DNA of 64,000 nucleotides from Pictodentalium vernedei (GCA_031216915.1 CM062294.1:165247455-165311454); one strand, 5' to 3'. Counted from the stretch's first letter, positions 1 through 10,660 are shown. Made by a program: numbers and translations. Notes: generated by a model not told the origin, from the sequence alone.

Positions 1-1
1 A

Positions 2-898
2 TTAGTCCAGGCTTCGATGGCAGCGAACACGCATATTGCATACAATAGAGGTCTTACGGCGTTCCAAACTTTTCTGCAGGCTTACAAGATTAGTATTATC
101 TGGCCACCTCCAATTGATCACCTAACAAAGTTTATTGCTCACATGTCTTTGGAAGGCAAAGCAGCACAAACGATTCGTCTTTACGTTGCTTCTGTGGCTT
201 ACCAGTGTAAAATACTTAATGTTCATGATACGACGAAATGCTTCGTAGTCACAAAAATGTTGGAAGGGTTAAATAGATTGAAAAGTACTAATGGTAGTCG
301 TTTACCCATTACATTTGATATTTTACAGAAACTGATTTCCGCGTTGCCTTTTATTTGCAATTCTACGTTTGAAAACAAATTATTTGCAGCAGCCTTTTCT
401 ATTGCATTTTTGGGTTTTTTGAGGGTTGGTGAAGTAGCGACAAACCCCACGGTGCCAGGTGGTCATATTCTGACCATCAACGATATCGTACTGCACGATG
501 ACGGATCCAAATTCAGTTTACGTTTGACACATTCTAAAACGGATCAGTGTTGCAAGGGTCAACTTCTTGTTATTCAGGCAACTTCTTCGCCGATTTGTCC
601 GTTCAAGACGATGAAATCGTATCTCTCTGTGCGTCCACAACTGCCGGGACCATTGTTCTGTCATTTTGGTGGTAAACCACTGACTCGCTTTCAATTTTCA
701 GCAGTTTTAAGTAAGGCAGTTGGGCATATTGGTTTAAATAAAAAGGTTTTCAAATCTCATTCCTTCAGGATTGGAGCGGCGACCACTGCTAGTTTGGTGG
801 GCATATCTGATGAGGAAATTAAAAACCTTGGCCGGTGGTCTTCTAACGTGTCAAAACAGTACATTCGAATACCTTCAAGTTTATTGGCACGACGTTAA
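2..898 (+). CDS. Tyrosine recombinase (integrase) of a Ngaro-type retroelement, partial at 5' end
   Basis: Tyrosine recombinase that would integrate the circular DNA intermediate of the retroelement. The frame is open to the window edge (the first ATG at 17 is probably internal), so the true start is unknown. Family residues are visible: the first catalytic Arg in GFLRVGEVA (about residue 137), the HxxR box in SHSFRIGAA (about residue 248), a GRWSS segment (about residue 273) and the nucleophile Tyr in VSKQYIRIP (about residue 283). A helical SAM-like core-binding domain precedes the catalytic part. The frame ends at TAA (896-898), and the next ORF continues in the same frame straight after it. 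No frameshift is seen, so the copy may be functional. DIRS or Crypton recombinases are alternatives, but the split direct repeats downstream favour Ngaro. Confidence 0.85.
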   Translation, partial: LVQASMAANTHIAYNRGLTAFQTFLQAYKISIIWPPPIDHLTKFIAHMSLEGKAAQTIRLYVASVAYQCKILNVHDTTKCFVVTKMLEGLNRLKSTNGSRLPITFDILQKLISALPFICNSTFENKLFAAAFSIAFLGFLRVGEVATNPTVPGGHILTINDIVLHDDGSKFSLRLTHSKTDQCCKGQLLVIQATSSPICPFKTMKSYLSVRPQLPGPLFCHFGGKPLTRFQFSAVLSKAVGHIGLNKKVFKSHSFRIGAATTASLVGISDEEIKNLGRWSSNVSKQYIRIPSSLLARR

Positions 899-1507
899 AT
901 CGTTTTAATTCCTAAAATATGTTATCCCGTTACACATGTCAAGACACACGTTTGGATTGTTGGCTCCTCCATTATCAAGTACGCCTTCATTTCGGCCAGA
1001 AGTAATCCATCAGGTATACATTTGAACTTGCGCACAAAGGGGGTGTCCATATGGTGGCAGGGGCAACGTGGTATGGCTAGCAGGCAACTGGTGCCTAAAA
1101 TTCGGCAACTTCTTCGTTATGAAAATGCACCAAAGTTTCTCGTAATTCATGTAGGTGCCATTGGTTACATTCCTGCCTGGGATCTGAGAAAGCTATTGCA
1201 ATCTATTGTGTTCGAGTTGCAAACTATTTTGCCTTCGACCGTGTTGGTTTGGTCGCAAATGTTACCGAGGTTTTCGTGGCGGTCGGATATGTCTGGCAGG
1301 GCTTCTCGGAAATTGAATCAGGCTCGTGTCCGCGTTAACTCAGCTGTTGCCAAATTTGTCATTGCTTTGGGCGGGGCGTATTTGAAGCATCCTGGCATAA
1401 CGTTGGATCACATGTATTTTTGTTCGGACGGGGTACATCTGTCGGAACGGGGTAACGCCTTATTTATATCAGACATTGCCAACTTTTTGGCCCGAGTATT
1501 TTTGTGA
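899..1507 (+). CDS. SGNH/GDSL hydrolase-like ORF of the Ngaro element
   Basis: Read in the same frame as the recombinase and separated from it only by the TAA at 896-898. SGNH block I appears as WIVGSSIIKYA (about 955-990), with GSS where GDS is usual. The C-terminal block is CSDGVHLSERG (about 1421-1455), which supplies the Asp-x-x-His pair. The middle has LVIHVGAIGY, where many SGNH proteins have a GxND block; the Asn is not conserved here. There is no ATG before block I: the first in-frame Met is near 1073, so the protein is made either by stop readthrough, by splicing, or from a non-ATG start. Hydrolase-like ORFs occur in some Ngaro elements; their role in transposition is not established. 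Confidence 0.7.
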   Translation: MVLIPKICYPVTHVKTHVWIVGSSIIKYAFISARSNPSGIHLNLRTKGVSIWWQGQRGMASRQLVPKIRQLLRYENAPKFLVIHVGAIGYIPAWDLRKLLQSIVFELQTILPSTVLVWSQMLPRFSWRSDMSGRASRKLNQARVRVNSAVAKFVIALGGAYLKHPGITLDHMYFCSDGVHLSERGNALFISDIANFLARVFL

Positions 1508-1656
1508 ACATTGTTACTGAATTTCGGGTACTTTGTCTGGGTGGGGGTAGGTGATAGCGTTGCGTTAGTGGTTATTTTGTTCATTTTGACTGCGGCCTTA
1601 GTGGTTGGTGTTCGCCCCTCCACTTTTGTGGCGGAGATCAGTCTGACTGATCTTGT

Positions 1657-1875
1657 GGCGGATTAGGCGAACACGTACTAAATGACTATTATTTGGGCCG
1701 CTGATTTTCACAGGGTCCAATGTTCCATGAATGCTTGTTTAATGCTTCATGTTTATATATGTAGATAAGGTCGTGGTCAAAATGTTTCGCCACATGGGTT
1801 GTAAAACATCAAAAGGAAAATTAAAAATAGTCTGTATTATTTTGTGGTTATTTTTCCAGCATTTTCTGATATAAT
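1657..1875 (+). repeat. Ngaro split direct repeat, copy B1
   Basis: A 219-bp sequence repeated at 2283-2501. It begins GGCGGATTAGGCGAACACG and ends TTTTCTGATATAAT. I see about one substitution between copies (tgaatg here, taaatg in the second). Confidence 0.85.
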
Positions 1876-2282
1876 TGGGTTTATGTATTAAACCATAAAC
1901 CCACGTTATATCACGGAATGCGAACTTTGTGTATCTGATTGGCAGTTCCGTTAGCGGGTAACAATTTTAGGTTACTTCCCTTTACATGCAACGCTTTCAT
2001 TCCTAATTTTCATAGAATTTCGGAACGGTGGGAATTTGTTTTGCTGAAACAATTCATCAACATGTTGTTTTACAGGGCAATGACAGTGAATTTAAATCAT
2101 CATTTCCCACCCCCCTCTCCCTGTTTAGACTTTTTCTGCTGCGGGTTTTTTTGTTTGTTTTTCAGCTTGTGCCAGACTAATGATGTTTGTGATTTGAGGT
2201 GTCTTTCTTCTCACAGTATGATGTGCATGTGAAGTGTCATGTTGATATCAGAGGACGACTACCGACGCGACCTTCCTCTACA
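1876..2282 (+). other. Ngaro A2 spacer with hairpin
   Basis: This 407-bp stretch lies between the two 219-bp repeats. In Ngaro elements it should duplicate the 5'-terminal A1 segment (outside the window). It begins with a short hairpin at 1876-1904 (TGGGTTTATG / CATAAACCCA). It encodes no convincing protein; a 97-codon frame at 1939-2232 has no recognisable domain. Confidence 0.55.
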
Positions 2283-2501
2283 GGCGGATTAGGCGAACAC
2301 GTACTAAATGACTATTATTTGGGCCGCTGATTTTCACAGGGTCCAATGTTCCATAAATGCTTGTTTAATGCTTCATGTTTATATATGTAGATAAGGTCGT
2401 GGTCAAAATGTTTCGCCACATGGGTTGTAAAACATCAAAAGGAAAATTAAAAATAGTCTGTATTATTTTGTGGTTATTTTTCCAGCATTTTCTGATATAA
2501 T
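2283..2501 (+). repeat. Ngaro split direct repeat, copy B2 (3' end of element)
   Basis: Second copy of the 219-bp repeat of 1657-1875. The match stops at 2501, which marks the element's 3' boundary. Confidence 0.85.
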
Positions 2502-3640
2502 ACACTGAATATCAACTTTACTGTCTGATTACTTTGACTGAAAATGGTTAAAATAAAAAATGTTACAAATATTCATATTCTTTGTCTTTCACCATCCCCA
2601 TTTTCTTCCCGCCGAAACATCTTGATAGTTTTGTGAATAGCCTTCCAAATAATATTTATTGGAAAATCATATAACTGGACCCCCCCCCCCCCCCCCCCCC
2701 CACACACAACACACACACACACCCATCATATTATAATAATAACACGTTTTATTATTATACCATGATTTGGTGTCCCAGTTATGATTTTTATAATAAATAT
2801 TATTTGGTACTTAAAAATCGTTTGTAACGTGCCACTGTTATCCAGGGGGAATCGTTCTAACGTAGAATGTCGCTTTTATTTGTCTGTACGGAAACCATCC
2901 TCATTTTACTCCAACCAAGAATGTCCTTATTACTGAATAAGATGAATGAGATTATAATCCACTTGTGAACTGGTAGACGGACGGAATGGTTTCACGCGTC
3001 GAAGGCGCGCAGGGATGGTTTGGGAAACAAGCCCCTTTCGACCCTCAGTGACTGTATTTGATTCGTTTGTCGAGGCGTGTTGAAGGAGGGAAGGGTTCAG
3101 GTACTCGGCAGGTGTCTCCGGTTGCGGCGTGGCGGGTGGATGGCTTCGTTGATTGGTGTAGGTTGATGTAGGTTGAACCCTCGGGTGAGGACCAGTGTGG
3201 GAGGTTGGGTTCTCTCACAAAGGTACTACCTCTCCCCGAGGGTGTAGTAGTCTTAGAACTGGAAGAGGCAATTCAATCAAGTTTTTATACACTCAACTTG
3301 TACAACACCTCCATTGTCATCGGATTAAAGTGCGAGCTAATTAATTAACGACCCGACCGGGGTACACTTTTTAGTGTGTTTCTGAAGGGGAAAACTTCGA
3401 TAAAACTCACAAAAATAAAATAATTCTAAATATTTCTCCATAAACCTTTAAAGTACCCCTAAAAGATGCTAACATACCAAAGATGATCACATTATACATA
3501 CGAATAAGAAAGAAATGCAACTTTATATTTCCCAGGCACACCTTTTCCGGAGCCGGGGCCGGCGCCGGGGTACACATTTTAGTGTGTCCCTAATAATAGT
3601 AATAACATGACTTTCTCTGGTATTTCTGGTCCATTAACAG
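2502..3640. other. Non-coding stretch with a 22-C tract and a CA microsatellite
   Basis: No gene is seen. 2680-2701 is a run of 22 C followed by CA repeats. 2983-3050 is a diverged match to the module at 8370-8455 and 8622-8705. A short direct repeat, CCGGGGTACAC followed by TTTTAGTGTGT, occurs near 3358 and 3566. Confidence 0.5.
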
Positions 3641-3857
3641 CCCTCAGGAACTGACTGAGGCCATTCGGCCTATTATGTTATTGTCTAGTATTAATTCACA
3701 ATCATTTTTCAGTACGATTCTGATCACATTTACAACGTCGAACTTTGTATGCATTTGTATGTAGATCTTGTTTGTGTTAGAAATGTATTTGTTTGTTTTC
3801 GGTGATGAAATAAAAAAAAAACAGCAGATTTTTTTGTTATTTTTATTAAAAATAAAA

Positions 3858-3962
3858 TGCGGGAGGGGGGAGGGGGCGAATCGTCCAAAAAGCGGGGGCA
3901 AATCATCCATCGGAGCGAATCGTCCAGGGGGCAAATCGTCCACGGCGGCGAATCGTCCTGTT
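3858..3962 (+). repeat. Short-word tandem array, GCGAATCGTCC type
   Basis: Five imperfect copies of a GSnAATCRTCC word (GCGAATCGTCC, GCAAATCATCC and similar) spaced 12-25 bp apart. Open frames through it give repetitive peptides and are not genes. This is the leftmost of a set of analogous arrays between 3.8 and 21.3 kb. Confidence 0.6.
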
Positions 3963-3978
3963 CCCTTTTGCTACAGTG

Positions 3979-4017
3979 CGTGATTTATTCTGTTGTTATG
4001 CAACAGAATAAATCACG
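3979..4017. repeat. 17-bp hairpin
   Basis: CGTGATTTATTCTGTTG at 3979-3995, a 5-nt loop, and its exact reverse complement at 4001-4017. Confidence 0.8.
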
Positions 4018-4294
4018 GACTGAGTCTTGGTGTAAATAAGGCTGATTCTTTTTCTTATAGTTCAATCCGTCCTTTTGGACAACCACATAAAAACGTGTTC
4101 CTATTGGCTACATTGTATTTACAGTCTTAAAACCACTTCTTTTTTAATAAAACTTCTAAAATTTTAAAATCTATATACAGATGATGATCAATGTACATGC
4201 CATCACCGGAGCCTACCTGTCTAAGTGCATATATCTGGCACAATGCAGAGCATAACATAATCTTCTTGAACATATTCCCTTATGGGACATAGAA

Positions 4295-5339
4295 CATTCT
4301 AGCACTCAGCCGACGATATTTCAACAGCCTCGTAAATTGTTGTGGTCTCAGGTATCGTAGAATCTATATATGATGAGTCTAATATAAACATAACCTTTTG
4401 AGCATCTGATAATAAATTAAATTTTCGATCGGTAAGTCTCTCATACAGTTCAGCAATAGAGTACAGTAGGTCAGTCTGAATAGGTTCAAGAATCGGACAT
4501 GTGAGAATAAAATGGATTCTAGTTTCTGTTTCTTTTTCACATAGTAAACAGGAGTCTCCAAGCTTAACTTTTCGATGTTTACTTCGATGCCATTGTAGTA
4601 TATATGTGTCCTTCACTAGTTTGAGCTTTATTGATAGTTTATAAATTCCTGTGTTAATGAATTTCTGTAACTTTAACATTGGGTGCACCAGATGTGGTTG
4701 AAACACATCAACATTAAGATGTATTAATGATTCAGATCTTTTAGCAGAATGTTTAATATCATCAACCCAAATACTTGTATACAGCACCTCTCGCTATTCG
4801 TTTCCATTCCTGTTTTGAATATGGTTGACCCTGTAAAATGTATGGATCAGGTAGATCATATTTAAAAAGTACTTTTTTTTTATTTCTATAAACCAACTAG
4901 AACTAGTCTGTTCTTTCATTAGAAGTTGTCTATATGCAAGGCGCTTTTCTATGGCATAGTCTGATTGTCGACATATATTATAATAGAATATCAACAATTT
5001 GTTGTGAATTTAGGCTTGTACAGGAAGAAGCCCGGAAAGTACATAAATTGCTAGGTCTGCGTTATAGGCATAATTAAGAAGTATTTGTAGCTCAGCAGGA
5101 TCATGGCTTATCAGTGCAACATCATCGGCACAGGCAGTTGCATTAGTAGTAATGTCACCAACTGCAGACCCATAATACAGTGTAGATAATGAATGTAATG
5201 AATCTTCAATATACACCTTGTAGAGATCAGCGCTTATTATTCCACCCTGGCGGACACCTTGAAGAATATTAAGGCTGTCAGAAACAGATGAGTCCCATTT
5301 CAGTGATAACATAAGTGCAGTCAGTATGTAATTGGTCAA
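4295..5339 (-). pseudogene. Non-LTR retrotransposon (LINE) ORF2 fragment: RT plus C-terminal zinc knuckle
   Basis: Reads on the minus strand. At 5010-5339 a reverse-transcriptase segment shows GVRQGGIISADLY and the catalytic ACADDVALIS box (an A-DD variant of FADD). The downstream frames at 4794-4997 and 4299-4787 continue the C-terminal domain and end with a CLLCEKETETRIHFILTCP zinc-knuckle-like motif, common at the end of CR1/Jockey-like ORF2. The three pieces lie in different frames, so at least two frameshifts exist. The RT N-terminus and endonuclease are missing: the 5' side stops abruptly at 5339, where the tandem array begins. This is a dead copy. Confidence 0.8.
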
Positions 5340-5615
5340 TGAGGTACCATAAAGGAATTACAGACAACTGAGACCAAAGACAACTCGGACCAAGACAACT
5401 CGGACCACTTTTGAAGACAACTCAGATCTACTTTGAAGACAACTCGGACTAACTTTAAAGACAACTCAGACCAACTTTGAAGACAAGTCGGCCCAATTTT
5501 CAGGACAACTTGGTCCAACTTTTGAAGAAGTCGACCCAAGTTTCAAGACAAGTCGGACCAACATTATAGGCAACTTGGACTGACTCGGTGAATAATTCGG
5601 ACCTGAATAGTGGAC
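5340..5615. repeat. Degenerate tandem array, GACAACTCGGACCAA type
   Basis: About ten imperfect units of roughly 24-28 bp built on GACAACTCGGACCAACTTTG. It abuts the LINE fragment exactly at 5339/5340. Confidence 0.7.
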
Positions 5616-5869
5616 AAACGAAGATTCAAGGTTGGTGGGGAAAGACACTGAACAACCAGTCACGGTTTAAACGATTTATTAAAAACTGAGACATGACAAT
5701 CAAAGACATGAATAAATGAATGAATAAAACTTCACATAAAAAAACAATGTCGAGCACATATTTTATCAAACTATATAAACAATATATATGTTTTGGTATT
5801 TAAAGTCACAATTCTTCAAATTTAAGTTCGTATGAACATCAGCATTATTATCTGAATGATATATATACA

Positions 5870-6050
5870 TTAACACTTTACCTAACGCTTGTAGCAGACG
5901 ACACTCGTAACGCGTTACTAATTTTTTTTTGCTTCATAAACATAGGTTATGAAACCTCATTGAAACGGACGTGATTCGCTCGTTCCAATGAAGGATCATA
6001 ATCTATGTTTTGGAAACCAAAAAATGAAAAAAATGTATGGCTGATCCGAG
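5870..6050. mobile_element. Degraded piggyBac-like foldback MITE (family F)
   Basis: It begins TTAACACTTTACCTAACGC and has the family's palindromic core (ATAGGTTATGAAACCTCATT with its inverted mate CAATGAAGGATCATAATCTAT). The far terminus is decayed. Better copies are at 24025, 31443, 33148 and 54718. Confidence 0.6.
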
Positions 6051-6596
6051 CAGTGAATTAACTCAGAGTTGTCAATTTTCACCTGTAATTACATTGAATA
6101 TAATCCCATGACTGAGTCTCTATTGTTATATTTGAGGTGTTTATTCAACACACAGATTATACATAACTTGCTCCTTTTAATGCCAAATTTTAAATTTTTT
6201 ACACGCCGGGTGGAACCATGGTCGACCCGGTACACATGTGCTTGACAAGATGTATCCAAATTAGTGAACATTAGTCACTTGGGGGGGGGGGGGGGGTGTG
6301 GCGAGTGGGGATGATTCTGGACGGACTGTTGCCTTACACTCTATACAGTCAGGCTAGGAATCTCAATTACGGAATGCCTTATATGTATACAGGAGAAATC
6401 TGATTGAATATTTTGAAGGCCTGAGCGAAGGTATAGCTAGGAAGTAATGGATGAGGTATGGGGCAGAATAACACAAGCCAATAGTACTGGTACAAGGCCG
6501 CAATGGAACAAGTCTGCTGTAGAAGCTAATGATAGGACAGAAAGGCCATAGACCTGTAATGGCCTTGGAGCTGTGGCGACAAGATGGAAGCGGTTG

Positions 6597-7345
6597 GTAA
6601 GACTACATTAGACCCATTGAGGGCTTTCACATAGCCAAATGCGACAAAAAAGGGATTCTCCAAAAGGTATCCTCGATAGGTATCCTCAATAGGTATCCTC
6701 AAATAATACAATACCAGGCCATAGGTATCCTCAAATACTGAAATGAGGCTAAGAGTCGTAGTAAATTATACCTCATTGAGGGATTTTTAATGGTCCTCAT
6801 AACCTCAAAATTCAATTAGGCTATGAGGGATAATAAATGAGGACTCATTGAGGGCTTTTACATAGCCCTCATGCGACAAAAAAAGGGATTCTCCTAAAGG
6901 TATCCTCGATAGGTATCCTCGAATAATACAATACCAGGCCATAGGTATCCTCAAATACTGAAATGAGGCTAAAGGTCGTAGTAAATTATACCTCACTGAG
7001 GGATTTTTAATGGTCCTCATAACCTCAAAATTCAATGAGGCTATGAGGGATAATAAATGAGGACTCATTGAGGGCTTTTACATAGCCCTCATGGCCTCAT
7101 ACGACAAAAAAGGGATTCTCCTAAAGGTATCCTCAATTGGTATCCTCGAATAATACAATACCAGGCCATAGGTATCCTCAAATACTGAAATGAGGCTAAG
7201 AGTCGTAGTAAATTATACCTCATTGAGGGATTTTTCAAGGTCCTCATAACCTCAAAATTCAATGAGGGTATGAGGGATAATAAATGAGAACTCATTGAGG
7301 GCTTTTACATAGCCCTGATGGCCTCATACGACAAAAAGGGATTCC
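6597..7345. repeat. ~225-bp tandem repeat, three to four units
   Basis: The word GGGCTTTTACATAGCC recurs at about 6621, 6852, 7072 and 7299, giving periods of 231, 220 and 227 bp. Units contain smaller echoes of AGGTATCCTC. Reverse-strand frames through it are near-identical peptides created by the repeat and are not genes. Confidence 0.85.
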
Positions 7346-7837
7346 ATAGCCACGGGTGTTTTGCAAAAAATGGGATTCCATGGGATATGGCCATTGGATA
7401 TAGTCTTTTATTTTACAGAAGGGAGATAACTCTGCATACAGATTATGGGAAATCAAGCAATCTGATTGGTTAGTTATAATCTATATAAATGATCTATATA
7501 AATGAAACAACAAGAGTACTTGGAATAGGGTTAGAACTAACAAGAATAGACCAGAAACTGCTAAATATAGTAATAATAAGGTAAATTGTTCCAACTAATA
7601 GGCTCTTCTACGCTACTGGAGTATACCCCAGAACAACGGAACGTGGCCAGATAGACGCAAACTATTGCATATATAGACAGAAGCAGAGAATTCTGTAAGA
7701 ATTCGAAAGAGTAAAAGTTGGGATAGATTTTGGGGAGATTGTCGGGTTGTTTGTGGTAATTAGATTTACTCCGATTTAATCGAACATACCCTCAAAACAT
7801 ACCCCGTCTTATTGCAAAAAAATTAGGTAACATAGCA

Positions 7838-8012
7838 ATCACGTGCTACCATAGAAACCAAGATGGCGGCCTCCAGTAACACGCGCTGCGCATGCGCACT
7901 CACACCACGTATCACTATGGAGATGACGTCACAAGATGGCCGTTCACGCGGGTTACCATGACAAACACAACATGGCATCACTACGTCACGTGACATGACG
8001 TCACTTCCGGGG
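7838..8012. promoter_or_regulatory. Promoter-like cluster of transcription-factor sites (orientation unknown)
   Basis: Within 175 bp I see CACGTG at 7840-7845 and 7987-7992, AAGATGGC at 7860 and 7933 (YY1-like), and the palindrome TGCGCATGCGCA at 7887-7898 (NRF1-like). TGACGTCA occurs at 7924-7931 and 7996-8003 (CRE), and ACTTCCGG at 8003-8010 (ETS). Two RFX X-box-like words are GCTACCATAGAAACC (7845-7859) and GTTACCATGACAAAC (7952-7966). The segment is far richer in CpG than its surroundings. Such a combination is characteristic of TATA-less animal core promoters. No first exon can be seen on either side. It could serve an unseen 5' exon of NPHP3 28 kb away, another gene, or be a transposon promoter. 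Confidence 0.5.
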
Positions 8013-8158
8013 TCCCCCAACTAAGGCCCGCCCGGGTACATGACATACTACTGACACTGTTCTAAATGATTGTGATTACATTCATTTAGTTCACTTGGTA
8101 TCGCAAGTTTCTGAAAATGGTCATATCATCTCGATATGACATCATCGTTACTATATTG

Positions 8159-9390
8159 CGGGTCTTTTCGGCCTCGGGAACATTCGGCCTCGGGAACATT
8201 CGGCCTGGGAACATTCGGCCTGGGAACATTCGGCCTCCGTTTTCATCAAGGGAGACTAAGAGAGATGTAGTTAAATCATTCTCTTTATATTTCTCCGATG
8301 CTTCCTCTAACTTCTTGGATACCTTTGGAGAAGCAAGTAAGCGAGCAAGATTGATATTGGACTCGAATGAATGAAAAGTTTCAGCGCGCCGAAGGCGTAC
8401 GGGGATGATGTGGGATTTAAATCCCTTGCGCGACCCGAATAACTTTTCTTTATAATTTTATTTCCTTATGAATACTGAAATCGCAGTTTGTTGGTTGTTT
8501 TAGAAAAACAGAAAAAGAAACCCTAATAGTCGCTGGTTTGGGAGTAGCCCCAGCATGTTATTCATAACGGTTACAAAAAGGAAAAAATCCACCGATATGT
8601 GTTTCTGAAGCAATTAATGAAATGAAAGGTTTCAGCGCACAGAAGGCGCACAGGGGCGGTGTGGGATTTAAATCCCTTGAGACCCGAACAACTTTATTTG
8701 CTTTATTTGCTTACGAATCCACGAGAGTTTTTTTAAAGCTGGAAGTCATCCATCAACCTATAAGGAAGAGGGATATAGTTACAGTCTACATAAAAAGGTT
8801 TAAGTGTTCAAAGAAACTGTAAAAACAGTATGTATGATCGCCTAATCAAGTGCGATTAAATCAATCAAGCTGCAGTCGTATTGTAAAAACGCTGTATGAG
8901 TATCTCATCAGAGGCCAGAACTTTGATCACTACTTTAGAAGAACTTATAAAAACAAACTTTTAAGGCTGAGTTCTGCCAAACAACACCCAAGAAATATAT
9001 CATTTCGGGTTTGCATGTCGCCATTGGAGCACACATATTGTCATTCTGTTATTCAATGCAGTCGATTTTATACAATGGACTTTATATTTCATTATTCATT
9101 ATGGATCGGTCTCGTGCTCAATATATTTCGACTTCAGGAATAAAGGTAGGTCATATATATTATTCTTTTAAAAAAATATATTCTGGAAAAACATCTAATA
9201 TACAAAAAAACACAACAAAATGAACTAAAAAAATATTTTTTAACGTTATTTTTCAACTCCCAAACTCAGAAATGTTTTACCAAAAGTGGGAACATTCGGC
9301 CTCAAAAGTGGGAACATTCGGCCTCGACTGAGGCCGAATGTTCCCGGAAAAATACCTGGGGCCGAATGTTCCCGAGGCCGAAAAGACCCG
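8159..9390. mobile_element. Non-autonomous element with ~31-bp perfect inverted ends built of GGGAACATTCGGCC words
   Basis: The left end at 8159 (CGGGTCTTTTCGGCCTCGGG, running on into AACATTCGGCC) is matched perfectly, inverted, by the segment ending at 9390. Inside each end the 15-bp word GGGAACATTCGGCCT is repeated: four copies at 8175-8235 on the left, and at 9291-9330 plus inverted copies at 9334-9379 on the right. The interior has no recognisable transposase. The right end lies against a LINE fragment. No clear target-site duplication is visible. Confidence 0.7.
8370..8705. repeat. Two copies of an ~85-bp module with GGGATTTAAATCCC palindrome
   Basis: Copies at about 8370-8455 and 8622-8705 share TTTCAGCGC, GAAGGCG, GGGATTTAAATCCC and GACCCGAA in the same order, with a diverged third version at 2983-3050. 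Function unknown. Confidence 0.6.
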
Positions 9391-9777
9391 GACCCTTTAC
9401 ATGCAGGTCTGAAATCCATACAGAACCTTTCTTTCGATGTTTTTTGATTGAGTTGTAGAACATTTGACGGTCGCTTTCTCTTGCAGTCATAATTTTTTGC
9501 TTCATAGTATTATGCTTACAATTTATTGCTTTTCTGACAGCTTTCCTGAAGAATCTTCGAGAGTCTTTCTTAGCTTGAAGAAAAGAATTATTAGGGTCGT
9601 TAGATTTACCATTCATCATCCAATTATGGTATTCGACCTTATTAGCTTTTAGAGGAGTAGCAATCTCGTGATTCCATACCACAAGCTTGGGAATATTTTT
9701 ATTCCTCCTCTTGGGTTTATAGGATGTAGCTGCCGCGTCATTAAGTACTGAAGAAGCAAGTTTTACGAGGGCACCAA
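9391..9777 (-). pseudogene. LINE ORF2 fragment, endonuclease-to-RT linker
   Basis: One reverse-strand frame is open from about 9777 down to 9391 and reads through a basic linker: KPKRRNKNIPKLVVWNHEI, then a KVEYHNWM segment, then KKDSRRFFRKAVRKAI. This pattern (short hydrophobic motif with Trp, then Lys/Arg-rich helices) is typical of the stretch between the endonuclease and RT domains of animal LINEs. Both ends are cut by neighbouring elements at 9390 and about 9783. No catalytic residues are included. Confidence 0.55.
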
Positions 9778-10176
9778 CGCCTGGACGTTTCGTACACAGA
9801 TTTTAATTTCACATTTTCTCTTTATATCTCATTTTTTTCCTTCTAATTTCAGATTTTGGGTTTAAAAGAAAGAAAAATGACTATTTTCTTGCATGAAATA
9901 ATTTTATTTTCCAATAAATACGTGGTGATTTTAGTTGAAATCTCATACATACTAAATTAAAATAAATTCATTACACAAAAATAACATGTTTTGTTTTTAT
10001 GTGTTTGATGTATTCTGCATGTGATTTTATTGTATTACATCAATATAAAATATATTGCTATCTTTGACAGTGATAAAATTTTATTCCGTTTTTATGACAA
10101 TTTATCTCCAGCGATACTGTACATTTTCGGCGAATCTCCTCATTGCATTATGCTAAACTGATTTTATTTTATCGAT

Positions 10177-10552
10177 GGGGGCGCGGTGGCTCAGTTGGTA
10201 GAGATGCAGACTGCAAGCCGAGCGGTCCTCGGTTCGAATCCCACCTGCGGCAACCGCGTTGTGTCCTTGGGCAAGACACTTCACCCCGATTGCCTACATG
10301 GGGGCACGATGACACTGTGTACTGAGGCGTACTGCACGTCGATGGTGCGCATGTCTTCAACCAATCTAACCCTGCCTGTGCTGCGGTGCAGAGTTCAGGG
10401 TTACGATGTTGGAGAGCTGACAGCTGCTCGTCGTTGCTCGGTGGTTCTCTCCGGGTACTCCGGCTTCCTCCACCCGTAAAACTGTCACGGTCACGATTAG
10501 CCATTGTGCATAAGTATGTGACCTTAAACACCAATAAATAAATAAATAAATA
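10177..10552 (+). mobile_element. tRNA-derived SINE with perfect 11-bp target-site duplication
   Basis: The tRNA-like head carries an A box (GGCTCAGTTGGTAGAG, from about 10188) and a B box (GGTTCGAATCCC, about 10230). A body follows with TTGTGTCCTTGGGCAAGACA, shared with the SINEs at 33607 and 37331. The tail is an (AAAT)n run. ATTTTATCGAT flanks it at 10166-10176 and 10553-10563, so the insertion is full length and fairly recent. Transcription would be by RNA polymerase III. Frames read across it are not genes. Confidence 0.92.
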
Positions 10553-10660
10553 ATTTTATCGATATTTGCCCTTTATTGATAGCAACAGTATTTGGTGTCA
10601 TTTAACACCACCAGTATGTTGTAGATTCTGAGCTCCTCCTCATCTTGTACGAATACGCCC

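Larger units (their letters stand above)
1..2501 (+). mobile_element. Ngaro-type tyrosine-recombinase retroelement, 3' half
   Basis: The window opens inside the element. Order seen: recombinase ORF, SGNH hydrolase-like ORF, a 219-bp repeat (1657-1875), a 407-bp spacer, then the same 219-bp repeat (2283-2501). This is the B1-A2-B2 arrangement of split direct repeats known for Ngaro/VIPER elements; A1, gag and RT/RNase H would lie left of the window. The two 219-bp copies differ visibly at about one base, so insertion looks recent. Family assignment is inference from this architecture plus the hydrolase ORF reported in some Ngaro elements. Confidence 0.8.
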
